The notes beneath the pieces are model-generated. The model was not told the origin of the DNA and searched no databases. It saw only the letters and a program-made list of their open reading frames with translations. A stretch of DNA of 64,000 nucleotides. It comes from Microglena sp. YARC. Its lineage: Eukaryota; Chlorophyta; Chlorophyceae; Chlamydomonadales; Chlamydomonadaceae. The number at the start of each line of letters is the position of its first letter. Within the stretch, counting starts at the first letter, position 1. The stretch is taken from assembly GCA_022414725.1 (NCBI GenBank), contig CM039462.1, forward strand, positions 56,855,926 through 56,919,925, given 5' to 3'. The translations under genes were made by a program, and so were the position numbers. Below, piece after piece: positions 48,022-61,200 of the stretch.

Positions 48022-48026
48022 TGTAA
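48022..48026 (+). terminator. TGTAA polyadenylation signal
   Basis: TGTAA lies 72 bases after the stop codon. This pentamer is the usual polyadenylation signal in chlorophycean algae, so the transcript probably ends shortly after it. Confidence 0.6.
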
Positions 48027-48029
48027 TAT

Positions 48030-48916
48030 AGTTAGGGTAGGCAACAGGGTTCTACTTCCTGCCAAATTGGTCAGCGCTTAAAGCGCACAAACGTCAAATT
48101 GGCCAGCGCTTTTTTGTGCAAAAAACGCAAAAACTGCGCGCTGTGCCCAGAGGGGGTTGACGAAACTGCGTGAAACGCACAGAGGGGCTCAAAAAGGCAG
48201 CGCGGCACCGCCCTGCCGCGTGCACTTAGTAGCACCCTGGTAGGCAAGCACTTAACCGTACAACATAGTAGATTGTACGATCAATCACCCGATAACATAT
48301 GATTGAAGGGCATATGTATATATATATATAAATGGGTGTGTCGGAGACACAGATTTTGAAACCAGTAGTGTCTCAACAAGCAATTTTTAAAACAGGCTGC
48401 GTCTCGAGAAGCAGATTTGTATATATATTATACATTTATAACCCATATATAATATACTATATACCCATACTTCTACCAATATATACCCATACTTCTACCC
48501 ATATATTATACATGTATAACCCATATATAATATACTATAAACCAATATATATATGCCTTCTACCATGCCTATTCCCATTCAGATTACCAGTTTCATCAAT
48601 CCGCCTTCAGGCCATTCCACCAATCATATCACGCATGCGCTGTTTCGCCTTGTCATCCCATCGCATTGGTTCGTTTTGAAGGCAGTGCTTCCTTCATATC
48701 GTCATGGGCATTCCTTCCATCTGCACGCTGTCGTGCTTGCACCGCTCATTCCATCTATTTAAACAAAAAAAATAGACATGAATCAACCGCATCACATGCA
48801 TACCGATTACCTAGGCTATATAGATAGGTACTACATTGATAAAACGATTGTTTGGGGTTCAGTTCAACATGACTGATCAGTACCTTTTTTTAGCCTTAAT
48901 ATACATATACATATAC

Positions 48917-48947
<31 letters not shown>

Positions 48948-49000
48948 ATTATATATATATATATGTACGATATATCGCCCAATAACATACAATTGAAGAG
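48030..49000. other. Intergenic AT-rich region
   Basis: No gene seen. It contains a repeated CAGCGCTT...CGCAAA block (48070-48150), ATATACCCATACTTCTACC repeats (48430-48540), TA microsatellites (48310-48330 and 48900-48965), and a dispersed CCGATAACATATGATTGAAG motif that recurs near 48970, 50020 and 50215. Confidence 0.6.
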
Positions 49001-49039
49001 CAATGTGCCCAAATCCAAAATATATAGATATAGATACAT

Positions 49040-49235
49040 ATATGTAGGGATCGGCATATCAAATGATGTTGGTCAAAGGAGAGTATGACATCAAATGATA
49101 TCATTCAAATTGGATCATTTGAAATTGTATTCAAATGGTAACTTAAGCCAAGCCAGATTGCCAGCATGATATGATATCATATGATGACATGATATCATTT
49201 GATGTCATATCACCCTTCCCTACATACATATAACA
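49040..49235. repeat. Dispersed ATGATATCAT-rich repeat, copy 1
   Basis: GTAGGGATCGGCATATCAAA ... GATATGATATCATATGATGA ... CCTTCCCTACATACATATAA. Copies recur at about 50310-50475 and, more diverged, 52385-52560. It contains several short palindromes (ATGATATCAT). Confidence 0.75.
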
Positions 49236-49424
49236 CTATTGATGCGCGTACAGTCGAAGTACAGGATTAGTTCATGCGCACTGAGTGGCTATGACTCATC
49301 CACTCGAATGACCTGAGTTGGCTTGCACTGGGGCCAACCAACAATGTATGCACTTGTGAATCACTTAGTACTATTATAAGTGTATTATTATGTTGCCATC
49401 CAGCGGGAACATGGACTTAAAGCC

Positions 49425-49619
49425 ATTCAGCGGATGATTTGGATTTGGCTTTTCGAAACACCTGTAGTCCGTCCTTCATACCTCATACTTGAGACATTGG
49501 CCTGCAAATGCATTTGGCCCTGAGAATCTAGAATTTGGAGAATAATTGAAATGTTTGATTGGAAATGTGGAGGTACGTACTACAAAGTCTGAGACTCAAA
49601 TCCAAATCATCCGCTGAAT
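49425..49619. mobile_element. Foldback/MITE of 195 bp with 23-bp perfect terminal inverted repeats
   Basis: ATTCAGCGGATGATTTGG... at 49425-49447 is the exact reverse complement of 49597-49619. No coding capacity. A second copy lies at about 50674-50893. Confidence 0.75.
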
Positions 49620-49794
49620 CCCTACAATCACTTATCTAATCATATGAGTCGACGTTATCACATGCATAATGATTATTGGTGCTAGATAGATAGGTTCTAC
49701 GTAGGTGAAACAATTATTTGGGGTTTAGTTCATGATGACTGATCAGAGCCTTTTCTTTTCAGCCTTTTAATACACACACATATATGTGTATATA

Positions 49795-49834
49795 TGTATT
49801 ATATATACATATATATATACATATATATATACAT

Positions 49835-49891
<57 letters not shown>

Positions 49892-50330
49892 CACACAGAC
49901 ATTTATATAGGCACACGTATACATAGTACGATAAAAAGCGCAATAGCCTTGTGTTTGTTTTCTGCTTAGTTCATCAAGCTTGAATTATTATGTATCTACG
50001 GTGTACATGTATCGTACGATATATCGCCTAATAACATGCGATTGAAGAGCAATATGCCCAAATCCAAGAATGTATATATATATGCAGACATTTATATATG
50101 CACACGTATACATCGTACGATAAGAAGCACAATAGCCTTGTGTTTGTTTTCTGCTTAGTTCATCAAGCTTGAATTATTATGTATCTACAGTGTAACATGT
50201 ATCGTACGATACATAATCGCCTAATAACATGGCGATTGGAAGAGCAATTTTGCCCAAAAATCAAGTATGTATATATATATAGTATATATAATATAGTATA
50301 TATATATATATAGGTATATCGGCAATACCA
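49795..50330. repeat. TA microsatellites and ~190-bp direct repeat
   Basis: TA runs (49830-49890, 50270-50312) flank a direct repeat whose two copies (about 49910-50095 and 50100-50280) share ACGATAAAAAGCGCAATAGC and GTTCATCAAGCTTGAATTAT. Confidence 0.8.
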
Positions 50331-50900
50331 TATGATTTTGGCCAAAGAGAAGTATGACATTACATGATATTGTATTCAAAGGGTAACTTTAGCCTGGCCA
50401 GATTGCCAGCATGATATGATATCATATGATGACATCTGATGTCAATGTTTCTGTTCCTAGCATACATATAACACTATTGTAGCGCGTACAGGTGAGGTAC
50501 AGGATTAGTTCATGCGCACTGAGTGGCTATGACTCATCCACTCTAAGAGGCTTGAGTTGGCTTGCACTGGGGCCAACCAACAATGCATGCACTGGTGAAT
50601 CACTTAGTACTATTATTAGTGTATTATTATGTTGATCTCACCATCCACCGGCGGTAACATGGACTTAAAGCCATTCAGCGATGGATGATTTGGATTTGGC
50701 TTTTCAAAACACCTGTGTAATCCGTCCGTGTTCATACCTCATAGCTTGAGACATTGGCCTGCGAAATGCTTGACATTTGGGCCTGAGAAATCTAGAATTT
50801 GGGAGAATAATTGAAATGTTTTTGATTTGGACATGGTGGAGGGTTACGTACTACAAAGTCCTGAGATCAATTCCAAATCAGTTCCGCTGATCCCTACAGA
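50310..50900. repeat. Second copy of 49040-49640 with many small indels
   Basis: Same order of elements as 49040-49640, including the foldback element (50674-50893), but with frequent 1-3 base insertions such as AGCGATGGATGA for AGCGGATGA. Confidence 0.85.
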
Positions 50901-50929
50901 TCACTTTGTAATGCATAGGAGTCGGCATG

Positions 50930-52200
50930 TGAGGTTGGATGGATCTTCGGTTGAACGTGGTTGGGTGTGAGTGCATGTCATGGCTGTGTGGCTAATAGAG
51001 AGATACCCCATGCTGGCCGTAGGTCTGTTGGGGATGCTGCTGCAAGGGCGGGTAGGTTTGATCTTTTGGTCAGAGGTCATAGGGACATCAGGTAATCATA
51101 GTCCTTCAAGGACCTGGTCATATCCGGACCAGGGAAGCTTTTGGAGCCCTGTAAACGTTCGCATTAATCGAAATACTTACGGTAAAACCAGTGTGAAATG
51201 GTAACTCGTTAGCGTGCCACACGTAGAACTTAACCAGACAGATCTAACTAGCGAGTGGTAAGCTTGGATAGGATCTCGGAAGTTATCAGTTCGGCATGTG
51301 GAGATGCCGCACTGGAAAGCTCGAGTCTCTATGTAGCCTTCGGGTGAGTAAGCCGGTAATTGAATGGGCGTACTATAAGGAAGTACTGTCTGTCTGACGG
51401 TATGCGTAAGCATAATTTACTCTGTAACTCACCGAACATTGTCCCGGTAGCTCCGCTTCCGTAGTCCGCTTCCTTGTTCCGGCAGGTGGCTCTATCTGTA
51501 AACATCTGGTCAGGAGGGTTTTGACTGTAGCTACTTCCGGTCACCGGCCGGCGGACGAACATGCAAGCTAGGAGTTTCCGCGTTATAGGACCATTATCAT
51601 GGGTTAAGTTGACGTAAAGTCCTCGAACGTTTCTTACATGTTGGCGGGGACATATGAAATGCGCGGTCTCACCGGCAACAGCAGCTTACAGCGTACTTAA
51701 AGGACCTGACAAGAGTTAGGGGAGCGGGAGAAGACCGACATAGATGAATTTAAAAACGGTCTGGAATAAGCTTAACCATAACCGTATGGTGAAGGTAAGA
51801 CACTGATGATGATTCTAATGACTTGATCCAGTCTTTGAACTGTATTCCGATCATTATATCTCTCTGGTTTAATGGGTTTGTACTGGGGGGACTTGGAAAT
51901 TGGAAACAGTGAGCAGTTGATGTTTGCGTCAAAACACGCATGTAACAAATCCTTCATATGCCAATGCTGATGCACTTGGTGAAGGCCATCTCCTGTTACT
52001 GTAAATAATCTGTAGCATGGCGACCCGTTATAGTAAACAATTTTGTCTCGTCGGCCCTTGCTTTCAAAGAACGACCGCAATGTATTATTTATGACCGAGT
52101 TCACGACTTTATAATCGACAGAACCATAGTAGGCAATTTGAATACTTGCGAGTGGTGACCTGCTGACATGCTTTTCTCTATGGATAGCTTGAAATTTTCT
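50930..52200. other. Unique-looking region with minus-strand open frames, unrecognised
   Basis: Free of microsatellites and of more balanced composition than its surroundings. The minus strand has open frames at 52187-51772 (138 codons from stop to stop, with SVDYKVVNSVINNTLRSF and GDGLHQVHQHWHMKDLL) and 51562-51329. The first reads like protein but I cannot name a family; no start or splice context was established. Confidence 0.35.
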
Positions 52201-52859
52201 TCGTCATTATTTTGTACTGCCAAAGACGGGCGGAGCAGCCAAATTGCTAAAACAGGAGCATGTAACAAAATACAAGCTCGGTAGTAGCATTACATCGGTG
52301 ATGGGAGAGACAGACAGAAGAGAGAGAAGAGAGGAGGACCTTTCCAATATGAAGTCCTTTACAATTAGAGTAATTACTCACATATGTAGGGACCGACTGA
52401 CAAGAGGGCGAGTATGATATCATACAAGAAACTGCATCATACGATATCGTATGTAAATGGTTCACTTAGCCTAGTCAGACTAGCCGAGCATCAAATGAAT
52501 ACTACGATATTATATGATAGACATTGAATAATCATATGTTTGCCTTTCCCTGAACACATATGTGTGCCCTAAGCAACCCATGGACTACGAAATACAGAGA
52601 TAAGTGTCTACAATATTTTCTTGGAATCTCTTCACGCCCAATGTGACATTACTTTCTATAATCAACAGTGTGGTTTATAGTTTGTGCTCGACCTAAGTCT
52701 TGCTATCAACGAGAGGGATGCTCCAGCGACAACTGGTCGTCCTCCCATCACCAGACGATCGAAGAGCTCTTTTAGAGTTCGATTACCAAAACGAGGAAGG
52801 GTAGCGTTGGTGTCGGCAGGATGCCATTAACCTGTAATAGTCAACACGGACACTTCATG

Positions 52860-54090
52860 TCATGATATGAAGTAAATTCAATAAGTGGTGGTGGCTATAT
52901 GCAACCTGCATGCACGGGACTTATACACGCCAATCCTCATATATTCAATACGATGGTGGCCTGTACCACAGCCGTGGAGCAAGGACTCATACACATTATC
53001 TCAATTCGGGTGGCTGTATGACAACATTGTATGTTTAGCATTTCCGGAGCGATTATGTCTTGAGCACTCTCACAGGGAAGGAAACTCAGGGCGTGTGCTT
53101 ACAATCGTGAATCAGCATGGTCAAGCGACATGGAAGGCGATAAAGGACCTGTATGCAACTTGTATTTTTATTATTCCCTTTTTTTTCTCTCTTGTGACTT
53201 CTCATTTGTTAGCTTCTAACCGCTCGCCACTGTAAGTATGGTTGAGAGATCTGGGTCCTGCTCTAAGGGGTTTATTACCATAACGCCACCAAAAACGGTG
53301 GTTTGGGAGTTTGGTTTGTTTGTCTCGACACACCCATGATTGTAATGGGGTTTTTTTTGCTTTTGTGGTGTGCATTATTTCTTTTGTTTAAAAGCAGCAG
53401 AGTCTCAATCAACACCCTCGAGCGGTGGTCCAAGTAACTTTAACATGGTACATGTAGAAATGTATCCGGAACTTTGTGCACCGGACGTATACACAATCAA
53501 TCCACATATAATTCAAACGTGGGTGGCTGTACCGCACAGCCGCGTATGGACAGACTCATACACATCTATTTATTAGTGGTGGCTGTAATGGACAACCTGT
53601 AATGCACGGACACTTTGGTGTCATTATACCAAAATGAAAATTAATTAGTTGGGACTATTTTCACACCTGTGTATCGGGACGTAAATACACATCAAGTCCA
53701 ACAATATATTGCAGAACGTGGTGGTTTTTCTGTACCACAGCCTGTGTGGAGGATTCATAGCACATATGTTCAATAAGTGGCGGTTGTATGAACACCTGTA
53801 ACTACAACAGAACACTTTGTGTCATTATATCAATTAAATTAATGTGGCCTGTATTGACCGCATGTATGCAATGAAATCAACATATATACATAAACTCAAA
53901 ACATATTCAATACGTGGTGGGCCTGTATACCACCTGTTTATGCGGATCTACAACCATACACATCTATTCACATGAAGCATCAATTAAGTAGGTGGTGGCT
54001 GTTTCACAACTTGTTTACCACTTTAACCTAGACACATTCAGTTCACATACAGCATTTAATCAATTGGGTGGTGAATGCTTCACAATCTCT
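52860..54090. repeat. Degenerate ~60-130 bp tandem repeat
   Basis: Diverged units of TTCAATACGTGGTGGCTGTA, CCACAGCC and GGACTCATACACAT alternate with AACCTGTAATGCACGGACAC and TTTGTGTCATTATA. Indels are so common that the period is irregular. Confidence 0.75.
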
Positions 54091-54109
54091 GTGGTGTTGC
54101 ATCGAGCAC

Positions 54110-55109
54110 NNNNNNNNNNNNNNNNNNNNNNNNNNNNNNNNNNNNNNNNNNNNNNNNNNNNNNNNNNNNNNNNNNNNNNNNNNNNNNNNNNNNNNNNNNN
54201 NNNNNNNNNNNNNNNNNNNNNNNNNNNNNNNNNNNNNNNNNNNNNNNNNNNNNNNNNNNNNNNNNNNNNNNNNNNNNNNNNNNNNNNNNNNNNNNNNNNN
54301 NNNNNNNNNNNNNNNNNNNNNNNNNNNNNNNNNNNNNNNNNNNNNNNNNNNNNNNNNNNNNNNNNNNNNNNNNNNNNNNNNNNNNNNNNNNNNNNNNNNN
54401 NNNNNNNNNNNNNNNNNNNNNNNNNNNNNNNNNNNNNNNNNNNNNNNNNNNNNNNNNNNNNNNNNNNNNNNNNNNNNNNNNNNNNNNNNNNNNNNNNNNN
54501 NNNNNNNNNNNNNNNNNNNNNNNNNNNNNNNNNNNNNNNNNNNNNNNNNNNNNNNNNNNNNNNNNNNNNNNNNNNNNNNNNNNNNNNNNNNNNNNNNNNN
54601 NNNNNNNNNNNNNNNNNNNNNNNNNNNNNNNNNNNNNNNNNNNNNNNNNNNNNNNNNNNNNNNNNNNNNNNNNNNNNNNNNNNNNNNNNNNNNNNNNNNN
54701 NNNNNNNNNNNNNNNNNNNNNNNNNNNNNNNNNNNNNNNNNNNNNNNNNNNNNNNNNNNNNNNNNNNNNNNNNNNNNNNNNNNNNNNNNNNNNNNNNNNN
54801 NNNNNNNNNNNNNNNNNNNNNNNNNNNNNNNNNNNNNNNNNNNNNNNNNNNNNNNNNNNNNNNNNNNNNNNNNNNNNNNNNNNNNNNNNNNNNNNNNNNN
54901 NNNNNNNNNNNNNNNNNNNNNNNNNNNNNNNNNNNNNNNNNNNNNNNNNNNNNNNNNNNNNNNNNNNNNNNNNNNNNNNNNNNNNNNNNNNNNNNNNNNN
55001 NNNNNNNNNNNNNNNNNNNNNNNNNNNNNNNNNNNNNNNNNNNNNNNNNNNNNNNNNNNNNNNNNNNNNNNNNNNNNNNNNNNNNNNNNNNNNNNNNNNN
55101 NNNNNNNNN
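54110..55109. other. Assembly gap, exactly 1,000 N
   Basis: A run of exactly 1,000 N, a typical placeholder for a gap of unknown size. Open frames spanning it are meaningless, and linkage of the two sides is only as good as the scaffolding. Confidence 0.98.
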
Positions 55110-55255
55110 TGCTGGAGCTGAACCAGGCCAGTTGTTATGAGACAGTTGGCTGATCGTGTTAGGCTCGAATTTTTCAGTCGGTCGGCGACGGACAAATGGG
55201 TAACCCTGGGGCTCTGGCCACACAGAACGGGGAGCTCTGCCAAATACATAAACGG
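55110..55255 (+). repeat. Dispersed repeat related to the interior of the 9150-9852 element
   Basis: TTATGAGACAGTTGGCTGAT, GTTAGGCTCGAATTTTTCAG and GGTAACCCTGGGGCTC match 9563-9690 with changes. No terminal inverted repeat is visible here. Confidence 0.65.
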
Positions 55256-55259
55256 TATC

Positions 55260-58200
55260 AAACCAAAAAGTGCTAATATAGTAATACAAAAAGAAGTCAT
55301 TAAAAAACGTGTAAAACAAAAGGTGACAGTAAAACTAAAAAACGAAAAGTGCCCTAGGGGCTATGAAAAAAAGTCAAAAGGTGCAACCGTAAAAGTAGGA
55401 ATGTCATAAAAAAAAAAAAGTGCTAGTAAAAAAAAATAAAAAAAGTGCTATTGAAAACAAATCGATTAAATAAAAACAAGAAAGCGCCAGTAAGACATGG
55501 TGCTAGTAAAACAAAGACGAGAGGGTTGTAGTAAAACAAGACAGAGGGTTGCAAGTAAAACAAAGACAGAGGGTTAGTAAAACAAGATAAAAAGTGTAGT
55601 AATACAAAAAACAAGGTATGAAAATCAAAACTATTACCGGTCTTTAAAAATTAAAAAGAAAAACTCTAGTAAGGCAAAATATAAAAAGTGCTTGGTAAAA
55701 ACAAAAAGATAAAATGCTAGTAATACCAAAAAAGGTGCTATGAGTGTATTAAAACGAAACATCAAAAAGTTGACAGTAAAACCAAGAACCCAAGGTGCTA
55801 TGAAAGACAAAAACATTACCGTAAAATAAAAGACAAAGCCTAGTAAGACAAAATATAAAAATCAGTAAAACAAAATAAAAAGGCTAGTTAAATCAAAAAA
55901 CAATGCTAAAAAGTGGACTAGTAAAAAACAAAGGTGCTATTAAACCCTAGGTGCTAAATAAAAGGTGACAGTAAACCAAACCCAGGTGGCTAGAAAAACA
56001 AACATTCGGTAAAAATAAAAAGAAAAGCGCTAGTTAAGACAAAAAATCAAAAAGTGGCTAGTAAAACATCTCTAGATAAAAGTGCTAGTGTAAATGCGGA
56101 AAAAACAGAGGTGCTATTACAAAACGAAATCAAAAGGTGACAGTAAAACTAAAACCAAGGATGCTATGAAAGTAAAAAACATTACCGGTTAAAATTAAAA
56201 GAAAGCGCTAGTAAGACAAAAATAAAAAGTGCTAGTTAAAAACCAAAAGATAAAAAAGTGCTATAATAAAAAAAAAGAAGATAAAAAACAAAAATCAAAA
56301 GGTGAAGAAACTAAAACCCTAGTGCTAGTAAACAAACATTACCGGTTTAAAATAAAAAGAAAAACTCTAGAGGAGAGAAAAAAATAAAAAAAGTGCTAGT
56401 AAACAAGATAAAAAGTGCATAATACAAAAAAACAAGTGGCTAAAAACGAAAATCAAAAGGTGACAGTAAAACTAAAGAAGCCCCAAGGTGCTATGAAAAC
56501 AAAACATTACCTGGTAAAGATAAAAAGAAAAAGCGCTAGTAAGACAAAAATAAAAAGTGCTAGTAAAAACACAGCATAAGGCTAATACAAACGAAAATGC
56601 TATTAAACGAAAATTCAAAGGTGACAGTAAAACCTAAAACCAAGGTGGCTATGAAAACATAAAACATAGCCCGGGGTAAAAATAAAAGAAAAAGCGCTAG
56701 TAAGGCAAAAAAAATAAAAAGTGCTAGTAAAAGAAACAAAAGATAAAAAAGTGCTAGTAATACAAAAAACAAGGTGCTATTAAAACGAAAATCAAAGGTG
56801 ACAGTAAAAGGACTAAAACCTCCAGAGTGCTATGAAAACAAAACAATTACGAGTAAAAATAAAAGAAAGCGCTAGTAAGAAAAAATAAAAGTCTAGTTAA
56901 ACAAAGATAAAAGTGCTAGTAATGACAAAAAAACAAGTGCTATTTAAAAACGAAAAATCAAAAGTGCCTTAGATGAAACCAAAACATTAACGCTAGTAAA
57001 CACCCAAATAAGGCGAAAGAAAATCAAAAAAAGAACAGTAAAAACCTAAAAACCCTAGTCTAAATTACGGTAAAAGGAAAAAGCATAAAAACAAAAAGCG
57101 TACAAAAACATGGTCTATTTAAAACGAAAGATCAAAATGACAGTAAAACTAAACCCAAGGTGCTATGAAAAACAAAAACCATTAAAAATAAAAGAAAAAA
57201 AGCACTAGTAAGGCCCAAAAATAAAAATGCTGTAAAAACAAAATAAAAAAAGTGCTTATAATAACAAAAAAAAAGGTTAATTAAAACGAAAATCAAAAAG
57301 TACAGTAAAACTAAGAAAACCCCCAAGGTGCTAATGAAAACAAAACCATTACCGAAATAAAAAAAAAGCGCTAGTAAAGACAAAAATAAAAATGGTGCTA
57401 GAAAACGAAGATAAAAAGTGCTAGTAATAAAAAAACAAGTGCCTATTAAAAACGAAAATCAAAATGTACAGTAAAACAAAAACCCTAGTGCAAAAACATT
57501 ACCGTAAAAATAAAAAGAAAAGCGGTAGTAAGACAAAAAAAAAATTGCTAAAAAACAAAAATAAAATATGCTAGTAAACAAAAAACAATCTATAAAACGG
57601 TGACAGTAAAACTAAAACCCAAGTTGCTAAAACCAAAAACATTACCGGTAATAAAGAAAAACGGCTAAAGACAAAAAAAATAAAAATGCTAGTCAAAAGT
57701 GCTATAATACAAAAAGAAGACAAAACACTAAACTAAACCTAGGTGCTATGAAACAAACATTACCGGTAAATAAAAGAAAAAGCGCTAGGTTAAGACAACA
57801 AATAAAGTGCTAGTAAACAAAGAAAAAAGTGCTAGTAATGGACAAAAAAGAAGGTGCTATAAAAATCGAAATCAAAAGGTGACAGTAAAACTAAGAAACC
57901 TCTAGGTGCTATGAAACAAAACATTACCGGTAAAAAAAAGAAAAACGGCTAAGTAAAGACAAAAATAATTAAAAAACAAAAACTAGTAAAACAAGATATA
58001 AAAGTTAAAAACCCAAGTGCGAAAATAAAACGAAAAAGCGCTATAAGACAAAAATAAAAAAGTTCTAGAAAACAAAAGAAAAAAATTGGGTGCTATTAAA
58101 ACGGAAAATCAAAAGTGACAGTAAAACTAACCCAAGTGCTATGAAAAAACAAAACATACCGGAAAATAAAAGGAAAAAACAGCGCTCAAAGACAAAAATA

Positions 58201-61200
58201 AAAATGCCCAAAAACAAGATAAAAAGTGCTATAATACAAAAAAAACAAATGGCTATTTAAAAACAAAACAAAAGTACAGTAAAACTAAACCCAAGTCTAT
58301 AAAACAAAAACGTATACCCGCGTAAAATAAAAGAATAAAATCCGCTAGTAACCAAAAAATTAAAGAGGCGAGAAAACAAAGATAAAAAAGTGCTGAGTAA
58401 TTACAAAAAACAAGGTTGCTATAAAAACGAAAATCAAAGGTGACAAGTAGTAAACTAAAACCCAAAGTGCTATTGAAAACAAAAACATTTTACCGGTAAA
58501 ATTAAAAGAAAAACTAGTAAACCAAAAAATAAAAAGTGCTAGTAAAAACAAAGATAAAAAGTGCTAGTAATGAACAAAAAAACAAGTGCTAAAAACGAAA
58601 ATCAAAAACAGAATAAAAACTAAAACCTGCTATGAAAAACAAACATTCCGTAAAACTAAAAAAAAAGCGCTAGTAAGAAAAATAAAAAGGCGTAAAACAA
58701 AATAAAAAATGCTAAATACAAAAAACAAGGTATTTTAAAAACGAAAATCTGAAGTGAAGTTAAAATAACAACCCAAGGTGCTAAAAACCAAAAACATTAC
58801 CGGTAAATAAAAGAAAAAGCGCTAGTAAGACAAAATAAAAAGTGCAGAACCAAAGAAAAAAATGCTAGTAAACAAAAACAAGTGCTATTAAAAAACGAAA
58901 ATCAAAGGTGACAGTAAACTAAAAACCCTAGTATGAAAAACACAAAACATACATAAAAAAAAGAAAAAAGCGCTGTAAACAAAAAAAAAAGTAGTAATGA
59001 AAAGATAAAAAGTGCTAAACAAGGTCTATTAAAAACGAAAATCAAAAGTGACAGTAAAACTAAAACCCAAGGTGCTATGAAAAAACAAACATTACCGTAA
59101 ATAAAAGAAAAATGCGCTAGTAAGGGACAAAAATAAAAAGCGCTGCTTTGTAAAACAAAGATAAAAAGTGAGTAATACAAAAAAAAAAAGAAGGTGCTAT
59201 AAAAACGAAAATCAAAAGGTGACAGTAAACTAAACGTAAACCACAAAGGTGCTATGAAAACAAAACATTAACGGGAAGAGTAAAATATAAAAAAAAAGCC
59301 TAGTAAGACAAAAATAAAAAGTGCTAGTTAAAACAAAGATAAAAAGTGCTATTAATACAAAAAACAAGGTGCTATAAAAACGAAAATCAAAAGGTGACAG
59401 TAAAAACTAAAACCCTAGGTGCTATGAAAACAAAACATTACCGGTAAAATAAAAGAAAAAGCGCTAGTAAGACAAAAATAAAAAAGTGCTAGTAAAACAA
59501 AGATAAAAAGTGCTAGTAATACAAAAAACAAGGTGCTATTAAAACGAAAAAATCAAAAGGTGACAGTAAAACTAAAACCCAATGCTATGAAAACATTACC
59601 GGTAAATAAAAGAAACGCTACAAAATAAAAAGTGCTAGTAAAACAAAGATAAAAAGTGCTAGTAATACAAAAAACAAGGTGCTATTAAAACGAAAATCAA
59701 AAGGTGACAGTAAAACTAAAACCCAAGGTGCTATGAAAACAAAAACATTACCGGTAAAATAAAAGAAAAAGCGCTAGTAAGACAAAAATAAAAAGTGCTA
59801 GTAAAACAAAGATAAAAAGTGCTAGTAATACAAAAAACAAGGTGCTATTAAAACGAAAAAGCAAAAGGTGACAGTAAAACTAAAACCCAAGGTGCTATGA
59901 AAACAAAAACATACCGGTAAAATAAAAGAAAAAGCGCTAGTAAGACAAAAATAAAAAGTGCTAGTAAAACAAAGATAAAAAGTGCTAGTAATACAAAAAA
60001 CAAGGTGCTATTAAAACGAAAATCAAAAGGTGACAGTAAAACTAAAACCCAAGGTGCTATGAAAACAAAACATTACCGGTAAAATAAAAGAAAAAGCGCT
60101 AGTAAGACAAAAATAAAAAGTGCTAGTAAAACAAAGATAAAAAGTGCTAGTAATACAAAAAACAAGGTGCTATTAAAACGAAAATCAAAAGGTGACAGTA
60201 AAACTAAAAACCCAAGGTGCTATGAAAACAAAACATTACCGGTAAAATAAAAGAAAAAGCGCTAGTAAGACAAAAATAAAAAGTGCTAGTAAAACAAAGA
60301 TAAAAAGTGCTAGTAATACAAAAAACAAGGTGCTATTAAAACGAAAATCAAAAGGTGACAGTAAAACTAAAACCCAAGGTGCTATGAAAACAAAACATTA
60401 CCGGTAAAATAAATGAAAAAGCGCTAGTAAGACAAAAATAAAAAGTGCTAGTAAAACAAAGATAAAAAGTGCTAGTAATACAAAAAACAAGGTGCTATTA
60501 AAACGAAAATCAAAAGGTGACAGTAAAACTAAAGACCCAAGGTGCTATGAAAACAAAACATTACCGGTAAAATAAAAGAAAAAGCGCTAGTAAGACAAAA
60601 ATAAAAATGCTAGTAAAACAAAGATAAAAAAGTGCTAGTAATACAAAAACAAGGTGCTATTAAAAACGAAAATCAAAAGGTGACAGTAAAACTAAAACCC
60701 AAGGTGCTATGAAAACAGAAACATTACCGGTAAAATAAAAGAAAAAGCGCTAGTAAGACAAAAAATAAAAGTGCTAGTAAAACAAAGATAAAAAGTGCTA
60801 GTAATACAAAAAAACAAGGTGCTATTAAAACGAAAATCATAAAGGTGACAGTAAAACTAAAACCCAAGGTGCTATGAAACAAAACATTACCGGTAAATAA
60901 AAGAAAAAGCGCTAGTAAGACAAAAATAAAAAGTGCTAGTAAAACAAAATAAAAGTGCTAGTAATCAAAAAACAAGGTGCTATTAAAACGAAAATCAAAG
61001 GTGACAGTAAAACTAAAACCCAAGGTGCTATGAAACAAAACATTACCGGTAAAATAAAAGAAAAAGCGGCTAGTAAGACAAAAATAAAAAGTGCTAGTAA
61101 AACAAAGATAAAAAGTGCTAGTAATGACAAAAAACAAGGTGCTATTAAAACGAAAATCAAAAGGTGACAGTAAAACTAAAACCCAAGGTGCTATGAAAAC

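Noticed and set aside
53992..55319. Open frames of 348-419 codons at the gap
   Set aside because: They consist almost wholly of the 1,000-N gap.
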